From: VAZQ01 sp963817135
GTDB lineage: Bacteria > Pseudomonadota > Alphaproteobacteria > Rhizobiales > Xanthobacteraceae
Assembly: GCA_963817135.1 (NCBI GenBank)
Contig: CAWFNG010000012.1
Span: 124,001-188,000, forward strand
DNA length: 64,000 nt
Reading direction: 5' to 3'
Below the pieces are notes generated by a model. It was given only the letters and a program-made list of their open reading frames with translations, did not search any database and had not been told where the DNA came from. This document shows, piece after piece, positions 33,958 to 41,629 of this stretch. Both the position numbers and the translations under genes were made by a program. Each line of letters begins with the position of its first letter. Position 1 is the first letter of the stretch.

Positions 33958-35169
33958 ATGACGACGCGGGTCGATTTCGCCAGTCAGGCCTTTTTCCGCG
34001 ACCCGGCCGCCGGCATCGAACGGCTGAGAACAGCCGGCCCGGTGATCGAGACCAGGTTCCCGATCGTCGGCAAGGTCTGGATCACGACGACATACGAATT
34101 GACGGCACAGGCGCTCAAGGACACCGGCACATTCACGCTGCGAAAGGAGGGCGGCGGACTTGCCGGGCTGCGGTGGTGGATGCCGGGGTCCGTTGCCGCG
34201 CTCGCCAACAATATGCTCACCATGGACGAGCCGGACCACACGCGCCTGCGGGGAATCGTCGATGAGGCTTTCCGCCGCCGCGCGGTCCTCAACATGGAGC
34301 CGCGCATTCGAACGATCGCCGACAATCTCGCTGGCGGGCTGTTCGCAGACGGAAGTCCGGCCGACATCGTCGAGCGATATGCAAGAACGCTGCCGCTCTC
34401 GGTCATCTGCGAACTGCTTGGCTTGCCGCAGGACGACAGGCCGAAATTCATCGCCTGGGCGAACACGGTCGCGCGGCTGGCCGGCGTCATGGATTTTCTT
34501 CGGATGATCCGAGGTCTTTCGCAGATGCGACGCTATCTGGAAGGACGTTTGCAGGCCGCCCGCGAACATGGCGGCGAGGGCCTGATCGCCGAACTCGTAC
34601 GCGTGGAAATGGAGGGCGGCCGTATCAGCGCGCAGGAAATGGTGTCGATGGTTTTTCTGCTGCTGGGTGCGGGGTCGGAGACCACAACACACCTGATCAG
34701 CGGATCGATTTACGAGCTCCTCAAAAATCCCGTGCTGCGCGATTGGCTGGCGCAAGATTGGGGCCGCGCCAATCTGGCCGTCGAGGAGTTCCTGCGCTTC
34801 GTTTCTCCGGTGCAGTTTTCAAAGCCGCGCTTCGTGCGCAAGGACACAGAGCTCGGAGGGGTGCAGCTGAAGAAAGGCGATCGGATCATGGTCATGATCG
34901 CGGCAGCCAACATGGACCCGCAGGCTAACGAGCATCCCGAACAGCTCGATCTTGAACGGCGACCCAACCGGCACCTCTCCTTCGGCACTGGAATCCATTT
35001 CTGCCTTGGTCACCAGCTCGCACGCATCGAAGGCGTGTGTGCCCTGCAGGCGCTGTTCACGCAGTGGCCGAAACTCCAGCTCGCCATAAAGCCCGATCAG
35101 ATCCGGTGGCGAAAGCGGGCCGGGCTGAGATCGATCGAGAAACTGCCCGTAGTGGCGGGCCCTCAATGA
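33958..35169 (+). CDS. Cytochrome P450
   Basis: A 403-residue soluble bacterial P450. The I-helix contains LLLGAGSETTTHL (acid-alcohol pair replaced by Glu-Thr, as is common), the K-helix ExxR motif is in VEEFLRFVSP, and the heme-binding loop is FGTGIHFCLGHQLAR with the axial Cys near residue 343. It hydroxylates an organic substrate using electrons from a ferredoxin/reductase; no ferredoxin or reductase gene is adjacent. It opens the plus-strand run with RidA, the ThDP decarboxylase and the amidohydrolase. Confidence 0.93.
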   Translation: MTTRVDFASQAFFRDPAAGIERLRTAGPVIETRFPIVGKVWITTTYELTAQALKDTGTFTLRKEGGGLAGLRWWMPGSVAALANNMLTMDEPDHTRLRGIVDEAFRRRAVLNMEPRIRTIADNLAGGLFADGSPADIVERYARTLPLSVICELLGLPQDDRPKFIAWANTVARLAGVMDFLRMIRGLSQMRRYLEGRLQAAREHGGEGLIAELVRVEMEGGRISAQEMVSMVFLLLGAGSETTTHLISGSIYELLKNPVLRDWLAQDWGRANLAVEEFLRFVSPVQFSKPRFVRKDTELGGVQLKKGDRIMVMIAAANMDPQANEHPEQLDLERRPNRHLSFGTGIHFCLGHQLARIEGVCALQALFTQWPKLQLAIKPDQIRWRKRAGLRSIEKLPVVAGPQ

Positions 35170-35178
35170 GTTTGAGCG

Positions 35179-35235
35179 CGGGCGGACTCACGTTGCTTGC
35201 CGGCTGCATGCTATAGCAAAAGCCTCGCCTCGCAG
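35179..35235 (+). promoter_or_regulatory. Duplicated leader element, copy 2 (upstream of ridA)
   Basis: CGGGCGGACTCACGTTGC, then an extra TTGCCGGCTGC-type insertion, then ATGCTATAGCAAAAGCCTCGC and CTCGCAG. It ends 38 bases before the ridA start and begins ten bases after the P450 stop. Its likeness to 33862-33907 implies tandem duplication of a promoter region. Confidence 0.5.
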
Positions 35236-35272
35236 ACGATGAAGCCTACGTTCCCTTCCGCAGCAGACTGCC

Positions 35273-35656
35273 ATGAAACATATCACTCCGCCGAGCATTC
35301 GGCCGCCGTTCGCCCGCTACAGTTACGGCGTGGAAATTCCCACCGGTCACCGCATTCTGGTGTGCTCCGGCCAGCTTGGCATCACAGCGCAGGACCAAGT
35401 GCCCGACACCATAGAGCAGCAGACCGATCTCTGCTTTCGCAATATCGGCGCGGTGCTGGATCAGGCAGGCTTTCGCTTCAGCGACATCGTGCGCATCAAT
35501 GCCTTCGTCGTCTCCCGCGAGCATCTCAAAGGCTATATGAGCGTGCGCGACCGTTACATAAGCGACCCACCGCCGGCCTCGACGCTGATGATTGTGTCGG
35601 GTTTCGCCCGACCGGAATTTCTGGTCGAGGTCGAAGTCATTGCCGCGTCGCCATGA
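35273..35656 (+). CDS. RidA family protein (enamine/imine deaminase-like)
   Basis: A 127-residue protein of the YjgF/YER057c/RidA fold: YSYGVEIPTGHRILVCSGQLG at the N-terminus, ICFRNIGAVLDQAG-like central helix (here LCFRNIGAVLDQAG), VRINAFV and a C-terminal EFLVEVEVIAA. Family members hydrolyse reactive enamines or imines and often accompany PLP enzymes or pyrimidine/amine catabolism. The Arg that binds substrate carboxylate in true RidA (about residue 105) is not clearly placed, so it may belong to another subfamily. It precedes the ThDP decarboxylase genes. Confidence 0.88.
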   Translation: MKHITPPSIRPPFARYSYGVEIPTGHRILVCSGQLGITAQDQVPDTIEQQTDLCFRNIGAVLDQAGFRFSDIVRINAFVVSREHLKGYMSVRDRYISDPPPASTLMIVSGFARPEFLVEVEVIAASP

Positions 35657-35693
35657 TGGCGCACCGACGCGCGTTCTGCTGAGAGGCCTGGGC

Positions 35694-36197
35694 ATGGACG
35701 TGACCGCGCGCCTGCACGAACAGCTCACCAAATGCGGCATCCGGATTGCGGCCTCGCTGCCGGACGATTGGATTGCGCCGCTCATTCAGCGCATCGCCGC
35801 CGACAACCGGATACGCCACGTGCCGGTAGCGCGCGAGGCGGAAGCCGTGGCCATTTGCAGCGGCGCATTCTTCGGCGGCGTGCGCTCGGTCGCACTGATG
35901 GGCGCCACCGGCCTCCTCACCTGCACCGGGGAGCTCGCCACGCTCAATTTGCGGCATCAGATTCCCGTCTTCCTGATGGTGAGCCAGCGCGGCTCGATCG
36001 ACGATCACCGCATCTACCAGGAAGTCCAGGGCCGCCGCACCATTCCGCTCCTGGAGAGCTATGATTTTCCCTATCACGTCATCGATCGCGCAGAAGAAAT
36101 CGGCAGCATTCCTGACGCCTATGAGACCTGCCGCATGCAAAAACGGCCGTTCGTATTGTTCCTGGCGCGCCGGCTGGTGAAAGAAGAGCAAACCTGA
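35694..36197 (+). CDS. ThDP-dependent decarboxylase, Pyr-domain (alpha) subunit, ComD-like
   Basis: A 167-residue protein from the ATG at 35694, with GAGAGG nearby upstream; the frame is open further back in a ridA shadow. It resembles the alpha subunit of sulfopyruvate decarboxylase: VPVAREAEAVAICSGAFFGG includes the Glu that activates the ThDP aminopyrimidine, followed by ALMGATGLLTCTGELATLNL and VSQRGS. The stop overlaps the beta-subunit start (TGATG), so the two are coupled. The related phosphonopyruvate or other 2-oxoacid decarboxylases are alternatives. Confidence 0.82.
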   Translation: MDVTARLHEQLTKCGIRIAASLPDDWIAPLIQRIAADNRIRHVPVAREAEAVAICSGAFFGGVRSVALMGATGLLTCTGELATLNLRHQIPVFLMVSQRGSIDDHRIYQEVQGRRTIPLLESYDFPYHVIDRAEEIGSIPDAYETCRMQKRPFVLFLARRLVKEEQT

Positions 36198-36799
36198 TGC
36201 GCGCGCGCGAGGCGATCGAGCTGCTTGCCCACCATCGCGGAGACGCGGTTGCGGTCTGTGCGCTCGGCATGGCCGCCAATGAATGGTGGGCTGCCACCAA
36301 AAGCGAGGACAGCTTTTACATGCACGGCGCCATGGGTTTTGCGGCAAGCTTTGCGCTCGGCCTTGCGCTCTCCTTGCCCAAAGCTTCGGTCTGGCTCCTG
36401 AATGCCGACGGGTCGCTGTGCATGAATCTCGGCTGTCTGCTGACCGAGGCCTCGCAACAAGCGAAAAATCTCAAGCATTTCGTGATTGCCAACGGGGTCT
36501 ACCAGACCGTCGGGGCATTACCGATGGTCAACGATGGGCGCGCCGACTATGTCGCAATCGCGCGCGGCGCAGGATTTTCACGCGCACGCGCCATCGATAC
36601 GGTCGAGATGCTGAAGCAGCAGCTGCCCGCCATTGCGGCGGAAGACGGCCCTTCCTTCACCGTGTTGCGGGTCGAGCCGGAGAGCGGGTTCCTGCGCACG
36701 CCGCCGATGACCTATGAGGGGCCTGAGATGAAATATCGTTTTGGCCGCGCGCTCGAGCGCCGCTTCGGGATCGAGGTATTCGGGCCGCAGGGATACTGA
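36197..36799 (+). CDS. ThDP-dependent decarboxylase, PP-domain (beta) subunit, ComE-like
   Basis: A 200-residue partner of the preceding gene. The ThDP-diphosphate/metal-binding motif is NADGSLCMNLGCLLTEA (about residues 74-90), where the canonical GDGS is changed to ADGS but the metal-ligand Asp and Asn remain. GAMGFAASFALGLALSLP and NGVYQTVG are typical of ComE-type subunits. Together the pair should decarboxylate a 2-oxoacid to an aldehyde. The substrate is unknown; sulfopyruvate is possible but nothing else here is sulfonate-specific. Confidence 0.82.
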   Translation: MRAREAIELLAHHRGDAVAVCALGMAANEWWAATKSEDSFYMHGAMGFAASFALGLALSLPKASVWLLNADGSLCMNLGCLLTEASQQAKNLKHFVIANGVYQTVGALPMVNDGRADYVAIARGAGFSRARAIDTVEMLKQQLPAIAAEDGPSFTVLRVEPESGFLRTPPMTYEGPEMKYRFGRALERRFGIEVFGPQGY

Positions 36800-36831
36800 G
36801 AGTACGGCAGGACCGCGCGCGAACCGCACCG

Positions 36832-37980
36832 ATGCCGCCCCGCAATGACGTGACGATCGATCCCGTCGTATTGCCCGACCGGGCGGGCGTATTCCGCCTA
36901 ATCCTGCGCGACGGGAAGATCGGCGCCATCGATGCCGCGCACGCCGGATCGGCGCGTTGGCTCGCCATTCCCGGATTGGTGAACCTGCACGCCCACGCGG
37001 ACCGGAGCTTCACCGTGCAATCGTCCCGGCCGCGCTCGTTGAGCGAAGCGATCGCCGCTGCCGCGAGCGCGCGCGCGGCCTTTACCGTCCCAGATGTGAA
37101 AGAGCGCGCGCGACAATTGTTTGAGCGCTCGATTGTGCATGGCGCAACGCGCGTTCGCACCCATACCGACGTGGATCCGATCGTGGAGCTGCGGTCGATG
37201 GAAGGCGTGTTGGCGGCAAAGGCCGACGTGAGTTCCCGGCTTGATGTGGAGATTGTCGCGTTCTCGACCTCGCGCAACGATCTTAGCGACCTCGATGCCC
37301 TCGATCGCCTCAAGCGCGCCGTGGCTTGCAAGCCGGACTTGATCGGGGCAAGCCTCAACGCGAGCGAAAATCCGCGGCTTGCCCTCGACCGACTGCTCGA
37401 TCTCGCCGAGGAAAGCGACCTCCCCCTCGATCTGCACCTCGATGAGCATCTCGATCCGGAGCGAATGCTCGCTGCCATGGTTGCCGATGCAGTCATTGCG
37501 CGCGGGCTCATCGGCCGCCTGACGCTCAGTCATTTATGTGCTCTCGCCGCGATGGCAGAAAAACCCGCGCGCGACCTGATCGGCAAATTGGCGCGCGCGC
37601 AGGCGACGGTGATTGCGCTGCCGCAAACGAATCTCCTCCTCCAGGATCGCGGCGATGGCACGCCGCGACGACGCGGAGTGACGCTGGTGCGCGAGCTATT
37701 GGACGGCGGCGTTGCGGTCCGCTTCGGCACCGACAACGTGCGCGATTGGTTCTATCCGTTCGGCGATGGCGACATGCTGGAAACCGCGCAATTTACGGTA
37801 TTGGCAACGCATATCGACGATAGCTCAGAGTTGCTCGCCGCCATTTGCGACGGGCGGCGCTCGCTCAGCGAGGGGGCAGCCGCCGACCTTGTCCTCATCC
37901 CGGCATCATCGCTCGATGACGCATTGGCGCGGCGGCCGCCGCAGCGGCTGGTATTCAAGGCGGGGCGGCTAGTGCGGTGA
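36832..37980 (+). CDS. Amidohydrolase, cytosine-deaminase-like
   Basis: A 382-residue amidohydrolase-superfamily barrel with metal ligands HAH in GLVNLHAHADRS (about residues 50-61), His in DLHLDEHLD (about 200-208), His in LSHLCAL and Asp in FGTDNVRDWFYPFG (about 302-315). The last motif is that of cytosine deaminases and related N-heterocycle deaminases or hydrolases. The last two codons and the TGA stop lie in the CTAG palindrome at 37969-38046, so the native C-terminus may have been replaced. It ends the plus-strand run. Confidence 0.85.
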   Translation: MPPRNDVTIDPVVLPDRAGVFRLILRDGKIGAIDAAHAGSARWLAIPGLVNLHAHADRSFTVQSSRPRSLSEAIAAAASARAAFTVPDVKERARQLFERSIVHGATRVRTHTDVDPIVELRSMEGVLAAKADVSSRLDVEIVAFSTSRNDLSDLDALDRLKRAVACKPDLIGASLNASENPRLALDRLLDLAEESDLPLDLHLDEHLDPERMLAAMVADAVIARGLIGRLTLSHLCALAAMAEKPARDLIGKLARAQATVIALPQTNLLLQDRGDGTPRRRGVTLVRELLDGGVAVRFGTDNVRDWFYPFGDGDMLETAQFTVLATHIDDSSELLAAICDGRRSLSEGAAADLVLIPASSLDDALARRPPQRLVFKAGRLVR

Positions 37981-38046
37981 ATTTGAAGTTCCTATCATAA
38001 CTGGCCGCAAGCTCGTTTAGGAACTTCAAATTCAAACCCGCACTAG
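37969..38046. repeat. CTAG-bounded palindrome, A type, copy 1
   Basis: The 78-base unit starts CTAGTGCGGTGAATTTGAAG and ends with the inverse, CCGCACTAG. The arms GAATTTGAAGTTCCTA and TAGGAACTTCAAATTC flank a loop containing GGCCGCAAGCTCGTT. The left arm supplies the stop codon of the amidohydrolase gene. A B-type unit follows after 14 bases. Confidence 0.9.
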
Positions 38047-38060
38047 AAATCATAGAGTTG

Positions 38061-38135
38061 CTAGTGGTCCTTAGATTCCGAAGTTCGCATCTGAACGTGC
38101 CGCGAGTGTGGCGAACTTCGGAATCGGACCACTAG
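38061..38135. repeat. CTAG-bounded palindrome, B type, copy 1
   Basis: The unit starts CTAGTGGTCC and ends GGACCACTAG, with inner arms GATTCCGAAGTTCGC and GCGAACTTCGGAATC and a loop holding GAACGTGCCGCGAG. The same A-then-B order and spacing recurs at 63498-63666. It ends 19 bases before the stop of the ABC ATPase gene. Confidence 0.9.
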
Positions 38136-38154
38136 TCGCCGGCCCGGCGCTGCT

Positions 38155-38979
38155 CTAAGTCTCGGAAAGCACGCCGAGCGCGAGGAAATGTCGGCGGATG
38201 CGTTCCACGTGCTCCAGGAAACGAGGCTCGCTGCGGGTGTGCGCGCCGCGCGGGCGAGGAAGCTCGTTCACGACAATGTCGGCGATGCGGCCCGGGCGCG
38301 ACGACATCACCACAACCCGATCCGACAACAGCACGGCTTCCTCGATGCTGTGGGTAATGAACAGAACGGTGTTGCGATCGCGCAGCCACATGCGCTGAAG
38401 ATCGAGGTTCATCTGTTCGCGCGTGAGGGCGTCGAGCGCGCCGAACGGCTCGTCCATCAGCAGAAGGCCTGGGTCCTGCACCAGCGCGCGGCAGATCGCT
38501 ACCCGCTGGCGCATGCCGCCGGAAAGTTCTGCCGGATATTTGTCCTCGAAATCGGAAAGTCCCACCGAGCGCAGAAGCTCGCGCGCCTTATGGCGATGGG
38601 TGACTGGGTCGAGCTTCTTGATTTCCACCGGCAGAAGCACATTGGCAAGGACCGTACGCCAATCGAGAAGGACGTCGCGCTGGAATACGATTGCAATATT
38701 GGGCACAGCTCCTTTTACCGGCAGCCGATCAATCTCGATTGTGCCGGATGTCGGCGGCAGCAGGCCTGAGACCAGCATCAACAGGGTGCTCTTGCCGCAG
38801 CCGCTTGGTCCGACAATGGAGACAAATTCGCCGGCTTTGATCGAAAGCTCGATTTCGGCCAGCGCATGCACATCGCCGCCGCGCGCGGCGCGATAATGTT
38901 TCGTCACGCCGCGAATAGCGATCGGGACCCCGGCTGTTTGAGAGCCGGCGTGCTGCTCGATCGCCTCGACCGGAGCCAT
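38155..38979 (-). CDS. ABC transporter ATP-binding protein, SsuB/TauB type
   Basis: A 274-residue ATPase with Walker A GPSGCGKSTL, Q-loop region FQRDVLLDWRTV, signature LSGGMRQRVAICRAL, Walker B LLLMDEPFGALD and the H-loop FITHSIEEA. The family energises import of sulfonates, nitrate or thiamine-pyrimidine-like ligands. It lies 12 bases downstream of a permease gene on the same strand. Confidence 0.92.
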   Translation of the reverse strand: MAPVEAIEQHAGSQTAGVPIAIRGVTKHYRAARGGDVHALAEIELSIKAGEFVSIVGPSGCGKSTLLMLVSGLLPPTSGTIEIDRLPVKGAVPNIAIVFQRDVLLDWRTVLANVLLPVEIKKLDPVTHRHKARELLRSVGLSDFEDKYPAELSGGMRQRVAICRALVQDPGLLLMDEPFGALDALTREQMNLDLQRMWLRDRNTVLFITHSIEEAVLLSDRVVVMSSRPGRIADIVVNELPRPRGAHTRSEPRFLEHVERIRRHFLALGVLSET

Positions 38980-38991
38980 GATCGAGACGCT

Positions 38992-39810
38992 CTACCCGAC
39001 CACTTCGGTCGCGAGCCTGCTCCATGGCAGCGCGAGCTGCTCGATCCACGCGACGATGTTGAACAAGAGCACGCCAAGGAGGGAGAGCACGACGACGGCG
39101 GCGAACAGAAGCGGCGTGTCGAGGCGGACCTGGGAAATGAGTTGCAGGTAGCCGAGCCCATTCTCCGCGGCAATGAATTCGCCCACCGTTGCGCCGACCA
39201 CGGCCTGCCCTATGCCGACCTTGAGGCCGCCGAAAATCGACGGCAATGCCTTGGGCAGCCGGATTTTCAGAAACGTGGTGAGTTCGCCGGCGCCCATGGA
39301 CTGCACGAGATAGATCATCTCCTTTTCCGCCGAGCGCATGCCGATCACCGAATTGATGACGATCGGAAAGAACGAGATCAGAAAGGCGACCATTACCTTC
39401 GGCATGAGGCCATAGCCGAGCCAGATCACCAGGATGGGTGCCAGCGCGACCTTGGGGATGGTCTGCAGCGAGACCATGAACGGAAATGCCACGCGCTCGA
39501 AAATGCGGGAATAAACCACAGCGATGGCAAGGGGGATTGCGACCAGCACGCTCAGCAGAAAGCCTGCCAGGATTTCTTCCAGGGTGACAAAGGCATTCAC
39601 CAGCAGGAGCTGCCATGACGTAATGATTTTGCTAACTATCAGCAACGGGCCCGGCAGCAGATAGTCGGGAATCGCAAAGGCGCGCACGGCGATTTCCCAC
39701 AATGCGAAAATAGCCGTGAACACCGCGAGCACCGGCCCGTTGCGGTTGACCCATCCGGCCACGCAACTCGATGCAAGCGGCGCGTCGCTGGCCGCGATAA
39801 CTGTTGTCAT
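38992..39810 (-). CDS. ABC transporter permease, SsuC/TauC type (first)
   Basis: A 272-residue permease with six predicted helices and the coupling motif EFIAAENGLGYLQL. A long N-terminal cytoplasmic segment precedes the first helix. It precedes the ATPase gene. A second permease of the same family is encoded at 45477-46247 beyond the molybdoenzyme genes, so the channel could be a heterodimer. Confidence 0.9.
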   Translation of the reverse strand: MTTVIAASDAPLASSCVAGWVNRNGPVLAVFTAIFALWEIAVRAFAIPDYLLPGPLLIVSKIITSWQLLLVNAFVTLEEILAGFLLSVLVAIPLAIAVVYSRIFERVAFPFMVSLQTIPKVALAPILVIWLGYGLMPKVMVAFLISFFPIVINSVIGMRSAEKEMIYLVQSMGAGELTTFLKIRLPKALPSIFGGLKVGIGQAVVGATVGEFIAAENGLGYLQLISQVRLDTPLLFAAVVVLSLLGVLLFNIVAWIEQLALPWSRLATEVVG

Positions 39811-39931
39811 GGAAACTCCCGGTCACCGCGAGCAGCCGATCAGGCGAGATACAGGCCCTAGTACCCAATGTTGTTAAAGTGCGAGTCAGTTCGTTTTGGT
39901 TCACACAGGTTCGGCAAACTCGGAATACCTC

Positions 39932-40062
39932 CACCTGAAAGGGGGAGTTCGAACACCGAGCGAAGCGAAGGTGGTCGGGTGGGGGTCCGATTAGAAAATA
40001 AAATCGTCTATTTGACCCCCACCCGGCGCTTCGCGCCGACCTCCCCCTTTCAGGGGGAGGTG
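39932..40062. repeat. 131 bp inverted-repeat element
   Basis: The outer arms CACCTGAAAGGGGGAG and CTCCCCCTTTCAGGGGGAGGTG and the inner arms GGTCGGGTGGGGGTC and GACCCCCACCCGGC flank an AT-rich centre (TTAGAAAATAAAATCG). The inner-arm flank GCGCTTCGCGCCG adds a short hairpin. It separates the DUF433 gene from the permease and may attenuate transcription. Such GGGGGAGGT elements are, as I recall, frequent in Bradyrhizobium-like genomes. Confidence 0.85.
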
Positions 40063-40094
40063 ACATGCTGCACTGCTGTGCCAAATGTCATCGC

Positions 40095-40337
40095 CTACCG
40101 TTGCTCTGTATCAGGGAATTGCGAGGCCTTCAGGCTTCTCGCCACGAAATCGAGCACCGCCGTAATCTGCTCGCGTGTAACCTCGAATTGTTCCATCACT
40201 TCCTCGATGCTCAAATCCTCAAGGTTCTCGATGACAGTGGCAACGGGCAAGCGGGTTCCGCGAAATACCCAGGCGCCGCTAACCTTGCCGGGGATACTTT
40301 CGACGACGGCGCACTGGGACCAATCGAGAGTTGCCAT
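40095..40337 (-). CDS. DUF433 domain protein (antitoxin-like), no visible partner
   Basis: An 80-residue protein from the ATG at 40337, with GGAGG nine bases upstream. The DUF433 pattern is clear: IPGKVSGAWVFRGTRLPVATVIENL, then SIEEVMEQFEVTREQI, a winged-helix-like domain. DUF433 proteins are commonly found as putative antitoxins beside PIN-like (DUF5615) toxins; no such gene lies next to it here. The DNA downstream is the 131 bp inverted repeat, which may have replaced the partner. Confidence 0.82.
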   Translation of the reverse strand: MATLDWSQCAVVESIPGKVSGAWVFRGTRLPVATVIENLEDLSIEEVMEQFEVTREQITAVLDFVARSLKASQFPDTEQR

Positions 40338-40435
40338 GGTCTTAACCTCCATATCGTAGCTTGTTAGCATGCGCCGGCGGCGGTCGCACGCACGGAAAGC
40401 CCGTGCACTGCGAGCACATGGCACAAGCGACACGC

Positions 40436-41440
40436 CTACTGCAGATAATCGTTGGAATAATACGCGTTCAACGCTTTGACTTCGGCAATGCCGCCGGTCT
40501 CTTTCAAGAGCGAGAGGTTGGCTTGCCAATCGGCAGCATCTTGCCAGCCGAGCGGCTTTCCCTGCGGCGCATTCGTCGAAACGACGGTCGCTTCGACCTG
40601 CTGTTCGAGAACGCCGGGGTCCTCCGGGATTTTCATGTATTTGGCCATCGCCCCGGCGGCTTCCTTAGGATTGGCCATGGCGTCGCGATAGCCGCCGGCA
40701 GTCGCGCGCAAAAGCTTCCTGACGAGCTCAGGGTTCTGCTCCACGAAGGCATTGCCGACGATCATCGAAGCGCCGAGCAGACTGAGGCCAAAATCAGAGA
40801 CACGCAAAAGATTGAATCTCACGCCGGAACGCTTTTCGAGCTGCGGCAATTCGTTGCTCAAATAGACCGACATGATGTCGATCTTGCGGGTCAGGAACTG
40901 CGTGCTGCGGGCCGAGGCATCCATCTGGATCTGCTGGATCTTGCTCATGTCCACGTGGTTGACCCTGCAAAAAGGACCAAGCATGTCGCCAAACGTCTCG
41001 CCGACCGAGATCGCCAGCCGCTTGCCCTCCAAGTCCTTGGGAGAATTGAGTGCCACTTCGGGAAACGAGATCACCCCCATCGGAGCCTTGGTCTGATAGA
41101 GCGCGACGACTTTGACCGGCAAACCCTGGCTTATGCCTTGTGCAGCCGAAACAGCCGGCCCATAGCCGAACTTCTCGTTTCCGCTGGCGAGGAGCTTGAG
41201 CACCGTCTGCGCGCCGGAACCTTCCGCCAGCTCAACATCGAGGCCTTCGGCTTTGTAATATCCTTTATCCAGGGCGACGAAGAGCGGCGCATATTCGCCC
41301 TTGAGCTTCCAGGTGAAGCGAACCGTCACCTTCTCCAGCGTTTGCGCCATCGCCTGCTCTACCGTGGCGCTGGCGCACACAAGCGAAATGCCAATGGCCG
41401 CTGTCAAAGCTCTCGGAGACACTCGCCGCATTTGCCTCAC
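40436..41440 (-). CDS. ABC transporter substrate-binding protein, NMT1/THI5-like
   Basis: A 334-residue exported receptor. The signal peptide (ALTAAIGISLVCASATVEQAMA) is followed by a type II periplasmic-binding fold, with TVRFTWKLKGEYAPLFVALDKGYYKAEGLDVEL at the mature N-terminus, typical of SsuA/NMT1 proteins. SPKDLEGKRLAISVGETFGDML is the hinge-region signature. The ligand is unknown: sulfonates, nitrate, pyrimidines and aromatic acids are all bound in this family. It is divergent from the molybdoenzyme genes. Confidence 0.9.
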   Translation of the reverse strand: MRQMRRVSPRALTAAIGISLVCASATVEQAMAQTLEKVTVRFTWKLKGEYAPLFVALDKGYYKAEGLDVELAEGSGAQTVLKLLASGNEKFGYGPAVSAAQGISQGLPVKVVALYQTKAPMGVISFPEVALNSPKDLEGKRLAISVGETFGDMLGPFCRVNHVDMSKIQQIQMDASARSTQFLTRKIDIMSVYLSNELPQLEKRSGVRFNLLRVSDFGLSLLGASMIVGNAFVEQNPELVRKLLRATAGGYRDAMANPKEAAGAMAKYMKIPEDPGVLEQQVEATVVSTNAPQGKPLGWQDAADWQANLSLLKETGGIAEVKALNAYYSNDYLQ

Positions 41441-41629
41441 CGCTCAGGTTGCAGGAAGATATGGAAACGAACCGGTTGTGCTCGATGGTGGAGCAATGTT
41501 GCCGCAGCCCCGCAATGATGCCAAGAGCCGCATCGATATCATTGCAGAAATTATGTGGGGACACGCGCGGGTCTTGCGGGCAATCGGCGCGCTTATCAGG
41601 ATCAGCTTGTTTGGAGACGGACACCTCTG

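Noticed and set aside
37969..38135. CRISPR array
   Set aside because: The repeated units are palindromes of differing sequence without regular spacers or adjacent cas genes.
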